Of a DNA stretch of 64,000 bases, positions 8,571 through 16,565 are shown piece by piece. Each line of letters opens with the position of its first letter. The first letter of the stretch is position 1. This DNA comes from Brevundimonas sp. SL130 (GTDB taxonomy: Bacteria > Pseudomonadota > Alphaproteobacteria > Caulobacterales > Caulobacteraceae). The translations under genes and the position numbers were made by a program. The notes under the pieces were generated by a model that did not search any database, had not been told where the DNA came from, and saw only the letters and a list, made by a program, of their open reading frames with translations. The stretch covers positions 3,140,657 to 3,204,656 of the forward strand of contig NZ_CP113064.1 of NCBI RefSeq assembly GCF_026625805.1, read 5' to 3'.

Positions 8571-9079
8571 AGGCTTTCGGTCGCGCTATCGGCCTGCGGC
8601 CTGCTTGAGCGCGTGTTCACGGCGGGGTTTTCCGGCCGCCACTCGCCCTTGGCCTTGATCCGGTCGGCGACCTCGCGCGGCATATAGTTTTCGTCGTGCT
8701 TGGCCAGGACCTGGCTGGCGTGGAAGACGCGGTCGGCGCCGAACGACCCCTGGGCCACGATCCCCTGCCCCTCGCGGAACAGGTCGGGCAGGTCGCCATG
8801 ATACTGGACCTGGGTCACAGCGATATTGTCGGTGACGGTGAAGACCACGACGCCGTCGCCGGACTTGCGCACGCTGCCGGTCTCAACCAGGCCGCCCAGA
8901 CGGATGTTGCGGCCCTGCGGCGCCTTGTCGGCGGTGGCCTCGGACGGCGAATAGAAGAAGGTCACGCTGTCCTGCATGGCCCACAGCGACAGGCCGACAG
9001 CCAGGGCCAGGATCGGGGCGACCGCCGCCACGACCCACAATCGACGGCGCGCCTTCGGCGATTTCGGCAGCCAGCTCAT
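8567..9079 (-). CDS. ccmE: Haem chaperone CcmE (CycJ)
   Basis: A periplasmic haem chaperone that binds haem covalently from CcmC and passes it to CcmF. I chose ATG at 9079 (MSWLPKSPKARRRLWVVAAV), giving 170 residues; a longer in-frame start at 9145 adds an uncharged leader that is unusual for the family. A single anchor helix lies near residues 14-33, followed by the OB-fold beta domain. The haem-attachment His is in AKHDENYMPREV. The C-terminal tail is rich in charged and polar residues. Confidence 0.95.
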   Translation of the reverse strand: MSWLPKSPKARRRLWVVAAVAPILALAVGLSLWAMQDSVTFFYSPSEATADKAPQGRNIRLGGLVETGSVRKSGDGVVVFTVTDNIAVTQVQYHGDLPDLFREGQGIVAQGSFGADRVFHASQVLAKHDENYMPREVADRIKAKGEWRPENPAVNTRSSRPQADSATESL

Positions 9080-9149
9080 GGGTTTGCGGTTCCGCTCCCC
9101 GACGGAATTTTCTTTCCGTCTATAGGGGCCTGCGCCCCGCGCCAACGCG

Positions 9150-9965
9150 TCATTGCGCCCTCGGCAGGCGGCGTTCCAAATCCTGGCGACGCGGATCGGC
9201 CGGGTCCAGGGCGGCGATCAACGGCGTCCACTGGGCGCGCGTCGCCGCCGCATCGCCCCGCTCGAACGCCGCCTGCCCCAGGAAGAAGCGCGCGCCCAAC
9301 TGGTCCGGATCCAGCCGAACCGCCTCACGGAAGGCGGCCTCGGCGTCGCCGCCGATCCGGCCGTCATTGGCCCGCACCAGGCTTTCGCCCAGCCGCGCCC
9401 AGGCCTGAGCGTCGGTCGGCTCCAGTTCTATCAGCCGGCGAAAGGCCGAGGCGGCGCCCAGAGGGTCCTCGGCGGCGAACCGGGCCGCGCCCAGCATGGC
9501 CAGAGCCTGGCGATCTTGCGGATTATCGCGCGCGACCCGCGCCGTCACCGCCGCCAGTTGCGCCGGTTGCAGAGTCTCCAGCTGGGTGGACCACTGATCA
9601 ACCCGCCGCTCATAGGCCTGGTCCGGCAGACCCGGCGACGCCGTAAAGACATAGAGGGCCAGCGCCCCCGCCGTCGTCGCGCCGATCCCGCCCAGAACCC
9701 ACAGCCGGTCATGCCGGCCGACCACAGGCGTCGCCGCAGCCACGGCCTGTCCCGCCAGAAGCCGCCGCCCCGCCTCGGCCCGTGCAGCGGCATGGGCCGC
9801 CTCGTCCAGCAGGCCGCGCGCCTTCAAACGGTCCAGTTCGTCCAGTTCACGGCCGCCCACATCGGCGTCGGCGCCGGCCGGATCGGCCCCACGCCGCGCC
9901 CCGGTCAGCACCAGCAGGCCGGCCATCGCCGCCGCCAGACCGGTCATTATCCAGAAGACGATCAT
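9150..9965 (-). CDS. ccmI: Cytochrome c biogenesis protein CcmI (CycH)
   Basis: A protein of 271 residues that holds apocytochrome c for the CcmF/H ligase. Two transmembrane helices (about 3-22 and 88-108) flank a cytoplasmic loop, and a periplasmic region with tetratricopeptide repeats follows (about 140-265, for example AQAWARLGESLVRAN and GARFFLGQAAFERGD). ccmE begins about 70 bases downstream. It starts 17 bases after an unknown 466-residue gene, so both probably share a transcript. Confidence 0.92.
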   Translation of the reverse strand: MIVFWIMTGLAAAMAGLLVLTGARRGADPAGADADVGGRELDELDRLKARGLLDEAAHAAARAEAGRRLLAGQAVAAATPVVGRHDRLWVLGGIGATTAGALALYVFTASPGLPDQAYERRVDQWSTQLETLQPAQLAAVTARVARDNPQDRQALAMLGAARFAAEDPLGAASAFRRLIELEPTDAQAWARLGESLVRANDGRIGGDAEAAFREAVRLDPDQLGARFFLGQAAFERGDAAATRAQWTPLIAALDPADPRRQDLERRLPRAQ

Positions 9966-9982
9966 CCCCGCCGTCTATCGCA

Positions 9983-11383
9983 TCAGACGACGCCGGGCGA
10001 GGCCCCAGAGTTCGCACCTGTGGTCGCACCTGCGGTCGCACGGGCGGCCTCGGCGGCGGCGGCGCGGCGTCGCACCGCCCGCGCGGCCTCCAGGGCTTCG
10101 ATCAGGGTCAGGAAACGCGCCGCCACGCCGATCAAACGCAAGGCTTGATCCGGATTCTCCACATCGCCGTCCGCCACACTGTCCAGCGCCTCGTTGGCCC
10201 AGGTCGACATATAATCCGTCAGCTCGACCTTCAACCCCATCCGGTCCGCCTCGCAGCCGAAGGTGGTGGCCGCGCGGCGCAGACCGGAGACAGCGGACAA
10301 CAGGGCCGCCGCCGCCTCGATGGCCTCCCCCTTGGCCGGGGCCTCCAGCCAAGGACACAGGCGCGTCATCCGCCCGGTCAGCACCTGACGCTTCATCGGC
10401 AAGGCCGCATGGACGGCGACGGAGGTGGACTTCATCAGGCCCGACAACTGGCCGGCGACCTGAACCCTGGCCATTCGTGCGGCCCGTCCCCAGGGCGAGT
10501 CGGGACGCACCTGAAGCGTCATATCCATCTCGGCCAGAACCCCGGCGCACCAGGTCACGTCGGCCACCACCTCGGCCATGACCGTCTCGTCCTGAAGCGG
10601 ACGGGCCGCGGCGATGCGTTGTCCCCGCGTTTGCACCGAAGCCAGCAGGCGCTCGACGAAGACCCCCATGTCCGAATGACTCAGGATGATCTCGCTGTCC
10701 GCCAGCCGACTGGTCTGGGTCACGACCCGCAGCATTCGTTCGGCGTCGGCGACATGGGCGAACAGGATGTCGATCATCCGTTGCCCCCCGTCCGACGCGA
10801 CGGCCACAGCGTCCTGAATCAGCAGCCTCAGCCCCGCCAGCTGATTGTCGTCAGGCCGCTCCAGCCAGGCCGGCAGGCGCGGCAAGGCGCTGCGGGCCAA
10901 GGGGACCAGATCGAAACAGCCCGCCAGCTCGGCCGGCGTGGCGGGGGGCGCGCCCGTCTCGGGCTTGCGATACCCGGGCCAGACCTCGCCGGGTCGATCC
11001 CGCAGCACCGCCGCAGCATGGGCGCACAGCCGGTCTGCGACCAGGGTCCATTCGCCGTGAGAGGGGCCGGCCCCATCCAGCAGACTGAGAAACGACTCTT
11101 CGTCCCGTCTCGCCTCGCGCCATATCCGCGCCAGAAGGAAGGATGGGAAAACCAGGGCTGGGGTGGCGTCTGCGCGCGGCTGAAACAGGGGCAGCAGGGG
11201 GGCGAAGGCCGTGTCGCGACGGACGCGGTCGCGCGCCTCCTGCACGATCATGACCGCCAGCTCCGCCGCCTTTCCACCACCCAGGGCGGGCACGGCGGCG
11301 CCCAGCTGGGTCAGGGCGGCGTCCGGCGCGGCCTGAACCACCGCCTGAAGGGCGGCGCGATGGGCGGCGGACAGCGAGGACAA
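9983..11383 (-). CDS. Unknown 466-residue alpha-helical protein heading the ccm operon
   Basis: I do not recognise this protein. It has no signal peptide and no transmembrane segment, and its composition is rich in Ala, Leu and Arg, so it should be a soluble, mainly helical protein. Conserved-looking aromatic and polar clusters are FPSFLLARIWREARRD (about 82-97) and VTWCAGVLAEMDMTL (about 275-289). The last 40 residues are a low-complexity Ala/Arg/Thr tail. It begins at the divergent intergenic region facing the ABC exporter and ends 17 bases before ccmI. A role in cytochrome maturation is suggested only by position. Confidence 0.8.
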   Translation of the reverse strand: MSSLSAAHRAALQAVVQAAPDAALTQLGAAVPALGGGKAAELAVMIVQEARDRVRRDTAFAPLLPLFQPRADATPALVFPSFLLARIWREARRDEESFLSLLDGAGPSHGEWTLVADRLCAHAAAVLRDRPGEVWPGYRKPETGAPPATPAELAGCFDLVPLARSALPRLPAWLERPDDNQLAGLRLLIQDAVAVASDGGQRMIDILFAHVADAERMLRVVTQTSRLADSEIILSHSDMGVFVERLLASVQTRGQRIAAARPLQDETVMAEVVADVTWCAGVLAEMDMTLQVRPDSPWGRAARMARVQVAGQLSGLMKSTSVAVHAALPMKRQVLTGRMTRLCPWLEAPAKGEAIEAAAALLSAVSGLRRAATTFGCEADRMGLKVELTDYMSTWANEALDSVADGDVENPDQALRLIGVAARFLTLIEALEAARAVRRRAAAAEAARATAGATTGANSGASPGVV

Positions 11384-11537
11384 TTGACGCTCCCGTCAAA
11401 GGAGGACGAAGACGACACCGTGCCTGCTTTCCGTTAACAACGGCTTCTCGCCTCGCGCCGCCCCTTGAGCCGGGACCACGAGACGCCATATTCGCGCCAC
11501 GACGCCGGGCGCCAGAGTCTCGGGATACGGAGCGCCG

Positions 11538-12470
11538 ATGCCGGTTATCGAAATTCAAGGCCTGACCAAGACCTACAAGTCCGGGCTTCAGGCGCTGAAA
11601 CGCGTCGATCTGACCATTGAGAAGGGCGAGATCTTCGCCCTGCTGGGGCCGAACGGGGCGGGCAAGACCACCCTGATCTCCATCGTCTGCGGCATCGTCA
11701 ACGCCTCGACAGGCACGGTGATCGCCGACGGTCATGACATCCGAAAGGATTTCCGCGCCGCCCGCACCAAGATCGGTCTGGTGCCCCAGGAGCTGACGAC
11801 AGACGCCTTCGAGACCGTCCTGGCCACCGTCACCTTCAGCCGCGGCCTGTTCGGCAAGCCGGCGAACCCGACCCTGATCGAACAGATCCTGAAAGACCTG
11901 TCGCTGTGGGACAAGCGCGACGCCAAGATCATGACCCTGTCGGGCGGGATGAAGCGCCGGGTGATGATCGCCAAGGCCCTGAGCCACGAGCCGGACATCC
12001 TGTTCCTGGACGAGCCGACCGCCGGGGTCGATGTCGAGCTGCGCCGCGACATGTGGACCATGGTCCGCAAGCTGCGCGAGCGGGGCGTCACCATCATCCT
12101 GACCACCCACTATATCGAAGAGGCCGAGGAGATGGCCGATCGGGTGGGCGTGATCCTGAAGGGCGAACTGATCCTGGTCGAGGAAAAGACCGCCCTGATG
12201 AAGAAGTTGGGCAAGAAGACCCTGACCCTGAACCTGATCGAGCCGCTGACCGCCCTGCCCGCCGACCTGTCGAATTGGGCCCTGGCGCTGAATGCCGACG
12301 GGGGCGAGCTGGAATACAGTTTCGACGCCCAGGCCGACGACACCGGCGTGCCCTCGCTGATCCGCCAGCTGGAACGGCTGAACATCGGCTTCAAGGATCT
12401 GAACACCCGCCAGAGCTCGCTGGAAGACATCTTCGTCAGCCTGGTCCACCGCGACGGGGAGGCCGCCTGA
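11538..12470 (+). CDS. ABC exporter ATP-binding subunit (YadG-like)
   Basis: An ATPase of 310 residues. Walker A is GPNGAGKTT (about 37-45), the Q-loop follows VPQEL, the signature is LSGGMKRR (about 134-141), Walker B is [10 protein letters not shown] (about 154-163) and the switch His is in [11 protein letters not shown]. The length and the C-terminal extension after residue 225 fit the YadG type of ABC-2 exporters. The permease ATG shares one base with its stop (TGATG), so the two are coupled. The substrate is unknown; YadGH-like pairs are often assigned to multidrug or envelope export. Confidence 0.92.
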   Translation: MPVIEIQGLTKTYKSGLQALKRVDLTIEKGEIFALLGPNGAGKTTLISIVCGIVNASTGTVIADGHDIRKDFRAARTKIGLVPQELTTDAFETVLATVTFSRGLFGKPANPTLIEQILKDLSLWDKRDAKIMTLSGGMKRRVMIAKALSHEPDILFLDEPTAGVDVELRRDMWTMVRKLRERGVTIILTTHYIEEAEEMADRVGVILKGELILVEEKTALMKKLGKKTLTLNLIEPLTALPADLSNWALALNADGGELEYSFDAQADDTGVPSLIRQLERLNIGFKDLNTRQSSLEDIFVSLVHRDGEAA

Positions 12471-13237
12471 TGAACTTCAACGGACATGGCGTCTGGGCCA
12501 TCTATCGGTTCGAAATGGCGCGCGCCCTGCGCACCATCTGGCAAAGCGTGGTCACGCCCGTGATCACCACCGCCCTGTATTTCATCGTCTTCGGCAGCGC
12601 GATCGGCGGCCGAATGGATGCGATCGACGGCGTGGCCTATGGCGCCTTCATCGTGCCAGGCCTGATCATGCTGAGCCTGTTCACACAGTCGATCTTCAAC
12701 GCCTCCTTCGGCATCTATTTCCCCAAATTCACCGGCACCATCTACGAGATCCTGTCGGCGCCCGTGTCGTCGCTGGAGGTGGTGATCGCCTATGTCGGGG
12801 CGGCGGCGACCAAGTCGGCGGTTCTGGGCCTGATCATACTGGCCACATCGACCCTGTTCGTGCCGCTTCAGGTGCTGCACCCCGTGGCCATGCTGGCCAT
12901 GCTGGTGCTGATCTCGGTGACCTTCAGCCTGTTCGGCTTCATCATCGGCATCTGGGCCGGCAGTTTCGAACAGCTGAACTTCATCCCCATGCTGGTCGTG
13001 ACGCCCCTAACCTTCCTGGGCGGCTCCTTCTATTCGATCAACATGCTGCCAGACGTCTGGCGCGCGGTGGCCCATTTCAATCCGGTGGTCTATCTGATCT
13101 CGGGCTTCCGCTGGACCTTCTACGGCCAGGGCGACGTGCCCATCGGCATCAGCGTGGCCGCCACCCTGGGCTTCTTCGCCCTTTGCCTGGGCGTGGTCAT
13201 GTGGATGTTCAAGACCGGCTATCGGCTCAAGGCCTGA
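12470..13237 (+). CDS. ABC-2 type permease (YadH-like)
   Basis: A permease of 255 residues with six hydrophobic segments, starting near [20 protein letters not shown] and ending at [16 protein letters not shown]. The ABC-2 signature region lies around [20 protein letters not shown] (about 180-199), followed by [11 protein letters not shown]. The length matches the YadH type. The coupling helix toward the ATPase should be the first cytoplasmic stretch ([10 protein letters not shown]). Confidence 0.92.
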   Translation: MNFNGHGVWAIYRFEMARALRTIWQSVVTPVITTALYFIVFGSAIGGRMDAIDGVAYGAFIVPGLIMLSLFTQSIFNASFGIYFPKFTGTIYEILSAPVSSLEVVIAYVGAAATKSAVLGLIILATSTLFVPLQVLHPVAMLAMLVLISVTFSLFGFIIGIWAGSFEQLNFIPMLVVTPLTFLGGSFYSINMLPDVWRAVAHFNPVVYLISGFRWTFYGQGDVPIGISVAATLGFFALCLGVVMWMFKTGYRLKA

Positions 13238-13288
13238 CGGCCGCCCGGCCGTCACGAAACCGGCCATATCGCCTGCGAGTAGAGTAGC

Positions 13289-14251
13289 ATGTCCGACGAC
13301 GCCAAAAGTCCCGCCGCCCCGACCGACCCCGTGGGGGCGCCGCCGGAGCCGTTCCAGCGCAAACAGGTGACCTGGGGCCGCATGCCCACGACCACCTTCC
13401 ACGTCGGGCCCGTGCCGGTCGCGCCCAATCCGCTGGACCGGATTCCCAACCGTCCGCCGCTTAAGACGCCGCTGGGCCAAGCGCAGGCGGGTCAAAGCCT
13501 GTCCGGCCAACCCCGCCAGACGCAACCGCGCCTCGCGCCGCAGCCCAACGCGAGCATCCTGAGCGGCTCCTTGATCCCGCTGGCCCGCCCCACGCTCGAC
13601 CCGCGCCCCGCCGCGCCTGCTCCTCAGTCTGCTCCCCAGCCTGCCCCGCAGGCCTCGGACACCGACCAGACGGTTCGCCCCCTGCCCGGCGCCGCGCCTG
13701 AACCTGCGCCCATCTCAGCGGCGGCGACGCCGGTCGCACCCAGCCCCGCCCCTTCATTGACCCGGCGCACGTCGCGACTGCCCGCCTATATCGGGCTCGG
13801 CGTCCTGGCCGTCCTGGCGATAGGCGGCGGTCTGTGGTTCGCCCTGCGTTCCGCCCCAGAGCCGGCGGCGACGCCCGTTTCCTTGACGACCGCGCCCTCG
13901 ACCGCCACGCCGCCTGCCGCCGTCCCCTCGCAATCAGCTCCGCTGCCCCAGGCCCCATCCACCCAGGCCACGCCCGTCGACGCCAGCTCGACCGAAACCG
14001 CGCAGGCCCGCGACACGACGCCCCTCGCCGCCCCCCGATCGACGACGCCGCCGCCCACCCCGACTGTCGTCGCTCCCCGCGCCGCAACGTCCAGTCTCGC
14101 CCCAACGCCCAGTCTCGCCGCGCCGTCGCAGCCCACGCCGACCGTCACCCAGCCGCCCCGGATCGTCGTCGCCCCAGCCCCCCCGCCTGCGCGCCAGACC
14201 CCGACGGATCCGGACACCCCCGTCGTGACGCGCCCCCAGTCGCTGGACTGA
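13289..14251 (+). CDS. Proline-rich single-pass membrane protein, unknown
   Basis: A protein of 320 residues with a low-complexity cytoplasmic N-terminal half very rich in Pro, Ala and Gln. One transmembrane helix follows (LPAYIGLGVLAVLAIGGGLWFALR, in two stretches, about residues 168-191), and then a Pro/Thr/Ala-rich C-terminal tail. The layout, a disordered N-terminus with one helix and a disordered periplasmic linker, resembles cell-envelope tethers, but there is no recognisable catalytic or peptidoglycan-binding domain. It lies just upstream of the fliQ promoter region on the same strand. Function unknown. Confidence 0.7.
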   Translation: MSDDAKSPAAPTDPVGAPPEPFQRKQVTWGRMPTTTFHVGPVPVAPNPLDRIPNRPPLKTPLGQAQAGQSLSGQPRQTQPRLAPQPNASILSGSLIPLARPTLDPRPAAPAPQSAPQPAPQASDTDQTVRPLPGAAPEPAPISAAATPVAPSPAPSLTRRTSRLPAYIGLGVLAVLAIGGGLWFALRSAPEPAATPVSLTTAPSTATPPAAVPSQSAPLPQAPSTQATPVDASSTETAQARDTTPLAAPRSTTPPPTPTVVAPRAATSSLAPTPSLAAPSQPTPTVTQPPRIVVAPAPPPARQTPTDPDTPVVTRPQSLD

Positions 14252-14316
14252 CCCGGCGCACAATTCACGGCGTCGACGCCGGAATGAACGCCCGAACCGC
14301 TGTTCCTTCCATTTGG

Positions 14317-14332
14317 TTATCCTCCCGTTAAC
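14317..14332 (+). promoter_or_regulatory. Candidate CtrA box upstream of fliQ
   Basis: The sequence TTAT-CCTCCCG-TTAAC matches the CtrA full site TTAA-N7-TTAAC with one mismatch. It ends 47 bases before the fliQ ATG. In Caulobacter crescentus the fliQ promoter is a known CtrA target, which supports the call. Confidence 0.65.
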
Positions 14333-14379
14333 CATCCTCCCGGCATTTTCTGCCCAGTGATTTGCGGGAGCCTGTGGCG

Positions 14380-14643
14380 ATGAACGGCGCGGAAGTTCTG
14401 GATGTGGGGCGCGACGCCATCTGGCTGACGATCCAGCTGTGCCTGCCGGTCCTGATCGTGGGCCTGGTGGTCGGCGTGGTGATCGGCCTGTTCCAGGCAC
14501 TGACGCAGATCCAGGAACAGACCCTGATCTATGCGCCCAAGATCATCGCCATCTTCGCGTCCCTGCTGGTGTTCTTGCCGCTGATGGGCGCCCTGCTGGG
14601 CGGGTTCATGCGCCAGATCGCGGCCCGCATCGCGGGCATGTAG
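14380..14643 (+). CDS. fliQ: Flagellar export apparatus protein FliQ
   Basis: An inner-membrane protein of 87 residues and part of the FliPQR export gate of the flagellar type III system. It has two hydrophobic hairpin helices (LCLPVLIVGLVVGVVIGLFQ and IIAIFASLLVFLPLMGALLG), joined by the conserved ALTQIQEQTLIYAPK loop. I chose ATG at 14380 over the upstream in-frame codon at 14362, because the family starts a few residues before AIWLTIQLCLP and GGGAG lies just ahead. It is followed four bases later by fliR. Confidence 0.96.
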   Translation: MNGAEVLDVGRDAIWLTIQLCLPVLIVGLVVGVVIGLFQALTQIQEQTLIYAPKIIAIFASLLVFLPLMGALLGGFMRQIAARIAGM

Positions 14644-14647
14644 ACGG

Positions 14648-15433
14648 GTGGAGGCCTACGCCACCGCCGATCAGGTCTGGGCCGGCGGGCTGATCTTCGC
14701 CCGGATCGGGGCGATGCTGATGCTGATCCCGGGCTTCGGCGAGACCTATGTGCCGCCGCGGGTGCGGCTGTCGCTGGCCCTGATCATCAGCCTGGCCTTG
14801 TGGCCGGTGGTGCGCGGGGTCCTGCCGGGCCTGCCCGAAACCCTGGGCGGCATGGCGGGCTGGGTGATCCGTGAAGTGGTGGTCGGTCTGATGATCGGCA
14901 TGCTGTTGCGCATGTTCCTGACCGCCCTGACGACGGCGGGCGAGATCGTGTCGCTTCAGACCACCCTCAGTTTCGCCCAGACGGCCAATCCGCTCCAGGC
15001 CGCGCCGGGATCGACCATCGCCTCCTTCCTGATGCTGTTCGGGGTGACGCTGATCTTCGCGACCAACACCGATCACCTGTTCATCGCCGGCATGGTGGGC
15101 TCCTACGAACTGATCGCCCCGGCCAAGCCCCTGATCATGAGCGACTTCACAGAGATGGCGGTGCGGACCCTGGGCGACAGCTTCCTGCTGGGGGTGCAGC
15201 TGTCGGCGCCGGTTCTGGTGTTCGCCCTGATCTTCAACCTGGCCTCGGGCCTGATCGCGCGGGTCATGCCGTCGTTCCAGGTCTATTTCGCCGCCGCGCC
15301 TCTGAGCGTCATCCTGGGCCTGTCCATCTTCGCGCTCAGCCTGGGCGCCCTGGGCACCGTTTTCATCGACCGCTACCGCCGCCTCGCCGAGGTGTTTGCG
15401 GCCGGCGCCTTCGGGGGAGGGGCGGGTGGCTGA
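14648..15433 (+). CDS. fliR: Flagellar export apparatus protein FliR
   Basis: A protein of 261 residues with a GTG start. About six transmembrane helices carry FliR landmarks: FARIGAMLMLIPGFGETYVPP at the N-terminus (split here as FARIGAMLMLIPG and FGETYVPP) and LQTTLSFAQTANPLQ in the middle. Its last eight bases overlap the flhB start, so it is translated coupled to flhB. With FliQ and the FliP encoded elsewhere it forms the substrate channel. Confidence 0.96.
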   Translation: MEAYATADQVWAGGLIFARIGAMLMLIPGFGETYVPPRVRLSLALIISLALWPVVRGVLPGLPETLGGMAGWVIREVVVGLMIGMLLRMFLTALTTAGEIVSLQTTLSFAQTANPLQAAPGSTIASFLMLFGVTLIFATNTDHLFIAGMVGSYELIAPAKPLIMSDFTEMAVRTLGDSFLLGVQLSAPVLVFALIFNLASGLIARVMPSFQVYFAAAPLSVILGLSIFALSLGALGTVFIDRYRRLAEVFAAGAFGGGAGG

Positions 15434-16502
15434 CGACACCGATCCCGAGTCGAAAACAGAAGACGCCACCCCCCGAAAACTTGAGGAGGCGCGCAAGAAG
15501 GGCGACGTCGCCAAATCCCAGGACGTCGGCCAGGTCCTGTCCCTGGTCGGTGCGGCGGCGGTGGTGTTGGGGGCCGGAGGCTGGTTTTCCGGTTCCATGG
15601 CGGAACAGCTGCTGCCCTTCCTCGCCCAGCCTCATCAGATGCTGGGCATGCTCGATTCCGGCGCGGGGACGCAGATCCTGGCCAAGGCCCTCTGGGCCAT
15701 GACCCCCTTCCTGGGGTCCGTCATGCTGGCCACCATCGTGGGCGGGGCCGGCGGGCACCTGGCGCAGTCCGGCCTGATCTTCACCACCGAAAAGCTGAAG
15801 CCGCAGTGGTCGGCGGTGAATCCCCTGTCCGGGTTCAAGCGGATCTTCGGCCCCGACGGCCTGATGCAGTTCGTCAAGACCTTCCTGAAGCTGATCGCCG
15901 TCTGCGTCGTCTGCTGGATGGTGCTGAAACCCCATGTCCGCGAGTTCGAGAACATGGTGACGCTTAGCCCCGCCGCCCTGCTGCCGCTGGCGCGGGACAT
16001 GAGCGTGGCCCTGTTCATCGCGGCCATAATCCTGCTGTCGGCCACGGCAGGCGCCGACTTCCTCTGGCAGAAGATGCGCTTCGCCAAGCGGATGCGGATG
16101 ACCAAGGAAGAGCTGAAAGAGGACTACAAACAGTCCGAAGGCGACCCTCACGTGAAGGCCAAGCTGCGGCAGATCCGCATGCAACGCAGCCGCCAGCGGA
16201 TGATGGCCAATGTGCCCAAGGCCACCGTCATCGTCACCAACCCGACCCACTATTCGGTCGCCCTGCGCTACGAACCCAGCGAGGGCGACGGAGCGCCGGT
16301 GTGCGTGGCCAAGGGCGTCGACGCCCTGGCCCTGCGCATCCGTGAGGTGGCCAAGGAACACAATGTGCCGATCGTCGAGAACGTGCCCCTGGCCCGCGCC
16401 CTATACGCCTCGGTCGAGATCGACGGCGTCATTCCCAAGGAACATTTCGAAGCCGCCGCCAAGATCATCGGCTTCGTCTTCCAGTCCCGAAAACGTCGGT
16501 AA
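15426..16502 (+). CDS. flhB: Flagellar export switch protein FlhB
   Basis: A protein of 358 residues that changes export specificity from rod/hook to filament subunits. The GTG start at 15426 gives the family N-terminus ESKTEDATPRKLEEARKKGD. Four transmembrane helices follow, then a cytoplasmic domain with the self-cleaving NPTH motif (Asn near 272, in VTNPTHYSVALRY). The C-terminus ends soon after the conserved HFEAAAKIIGFV stretch. It closes the fliQRflhB group; cckA starts about 60 bases later. Confidence 0.97.
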   Translation: MADDTDPESKTEDATPRKLEEARKKGDVAKSQDVGQVLSLVGAAAVVLGAGGWFSGSMAEQLLPFLAQPHQMLGMLDSGAGTQILAKALWAMTPFLGSVMLATIVGGAGGHLAQSGLIFTTEKLKPQWSAVNPLSGFKRIFGPDGLMQFVKTFLKLIAVCVVCWMVLKPHVREFENMVTLSPAALLPLARDMSVALFIAAIILLSATAGADFLWQKMRFAKRMRMTKEELKEDYKQSEGDPHVKAKLRQIRMQRSRQRMMANVPKATVIVTNPTHYSVALRYEPSEGDGAPVCVAKGVDALALRIREVAKEHNVPIVENVPLARALYASVEIDGVIPKEHFEAAAKIIGFVFQSRKRR

Positions 16503-16565
16503 GACCCTGTAAGGCCCCAGGTCCGATTTGGGGGTATGATTCAGACCACTGATTCGCGAGGCCGC

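Noticed and set aside
9782..11437. A 551-codon plus-strand open frame opposite ccmI and the unknown gene
   Set aside because: Antisense frame with Arg/Gln/His-rich composition typical of GC-rich shadows, and no family motif.
11426..11440. TTAAC near the ABC exporter promoter as a CtrA box
   Set aside because: The base positions seven ahead of it do not resemble TTAA, so only a half-site is present.
10851..12449. A 532-codon minus-strand open frame opposite the ABC ATPase
   Set aside because: It is the antisense of the ATPase gene, which has all Walker and signature motifs; the antisense protein is Gln/Asp/Gly-rich noise.
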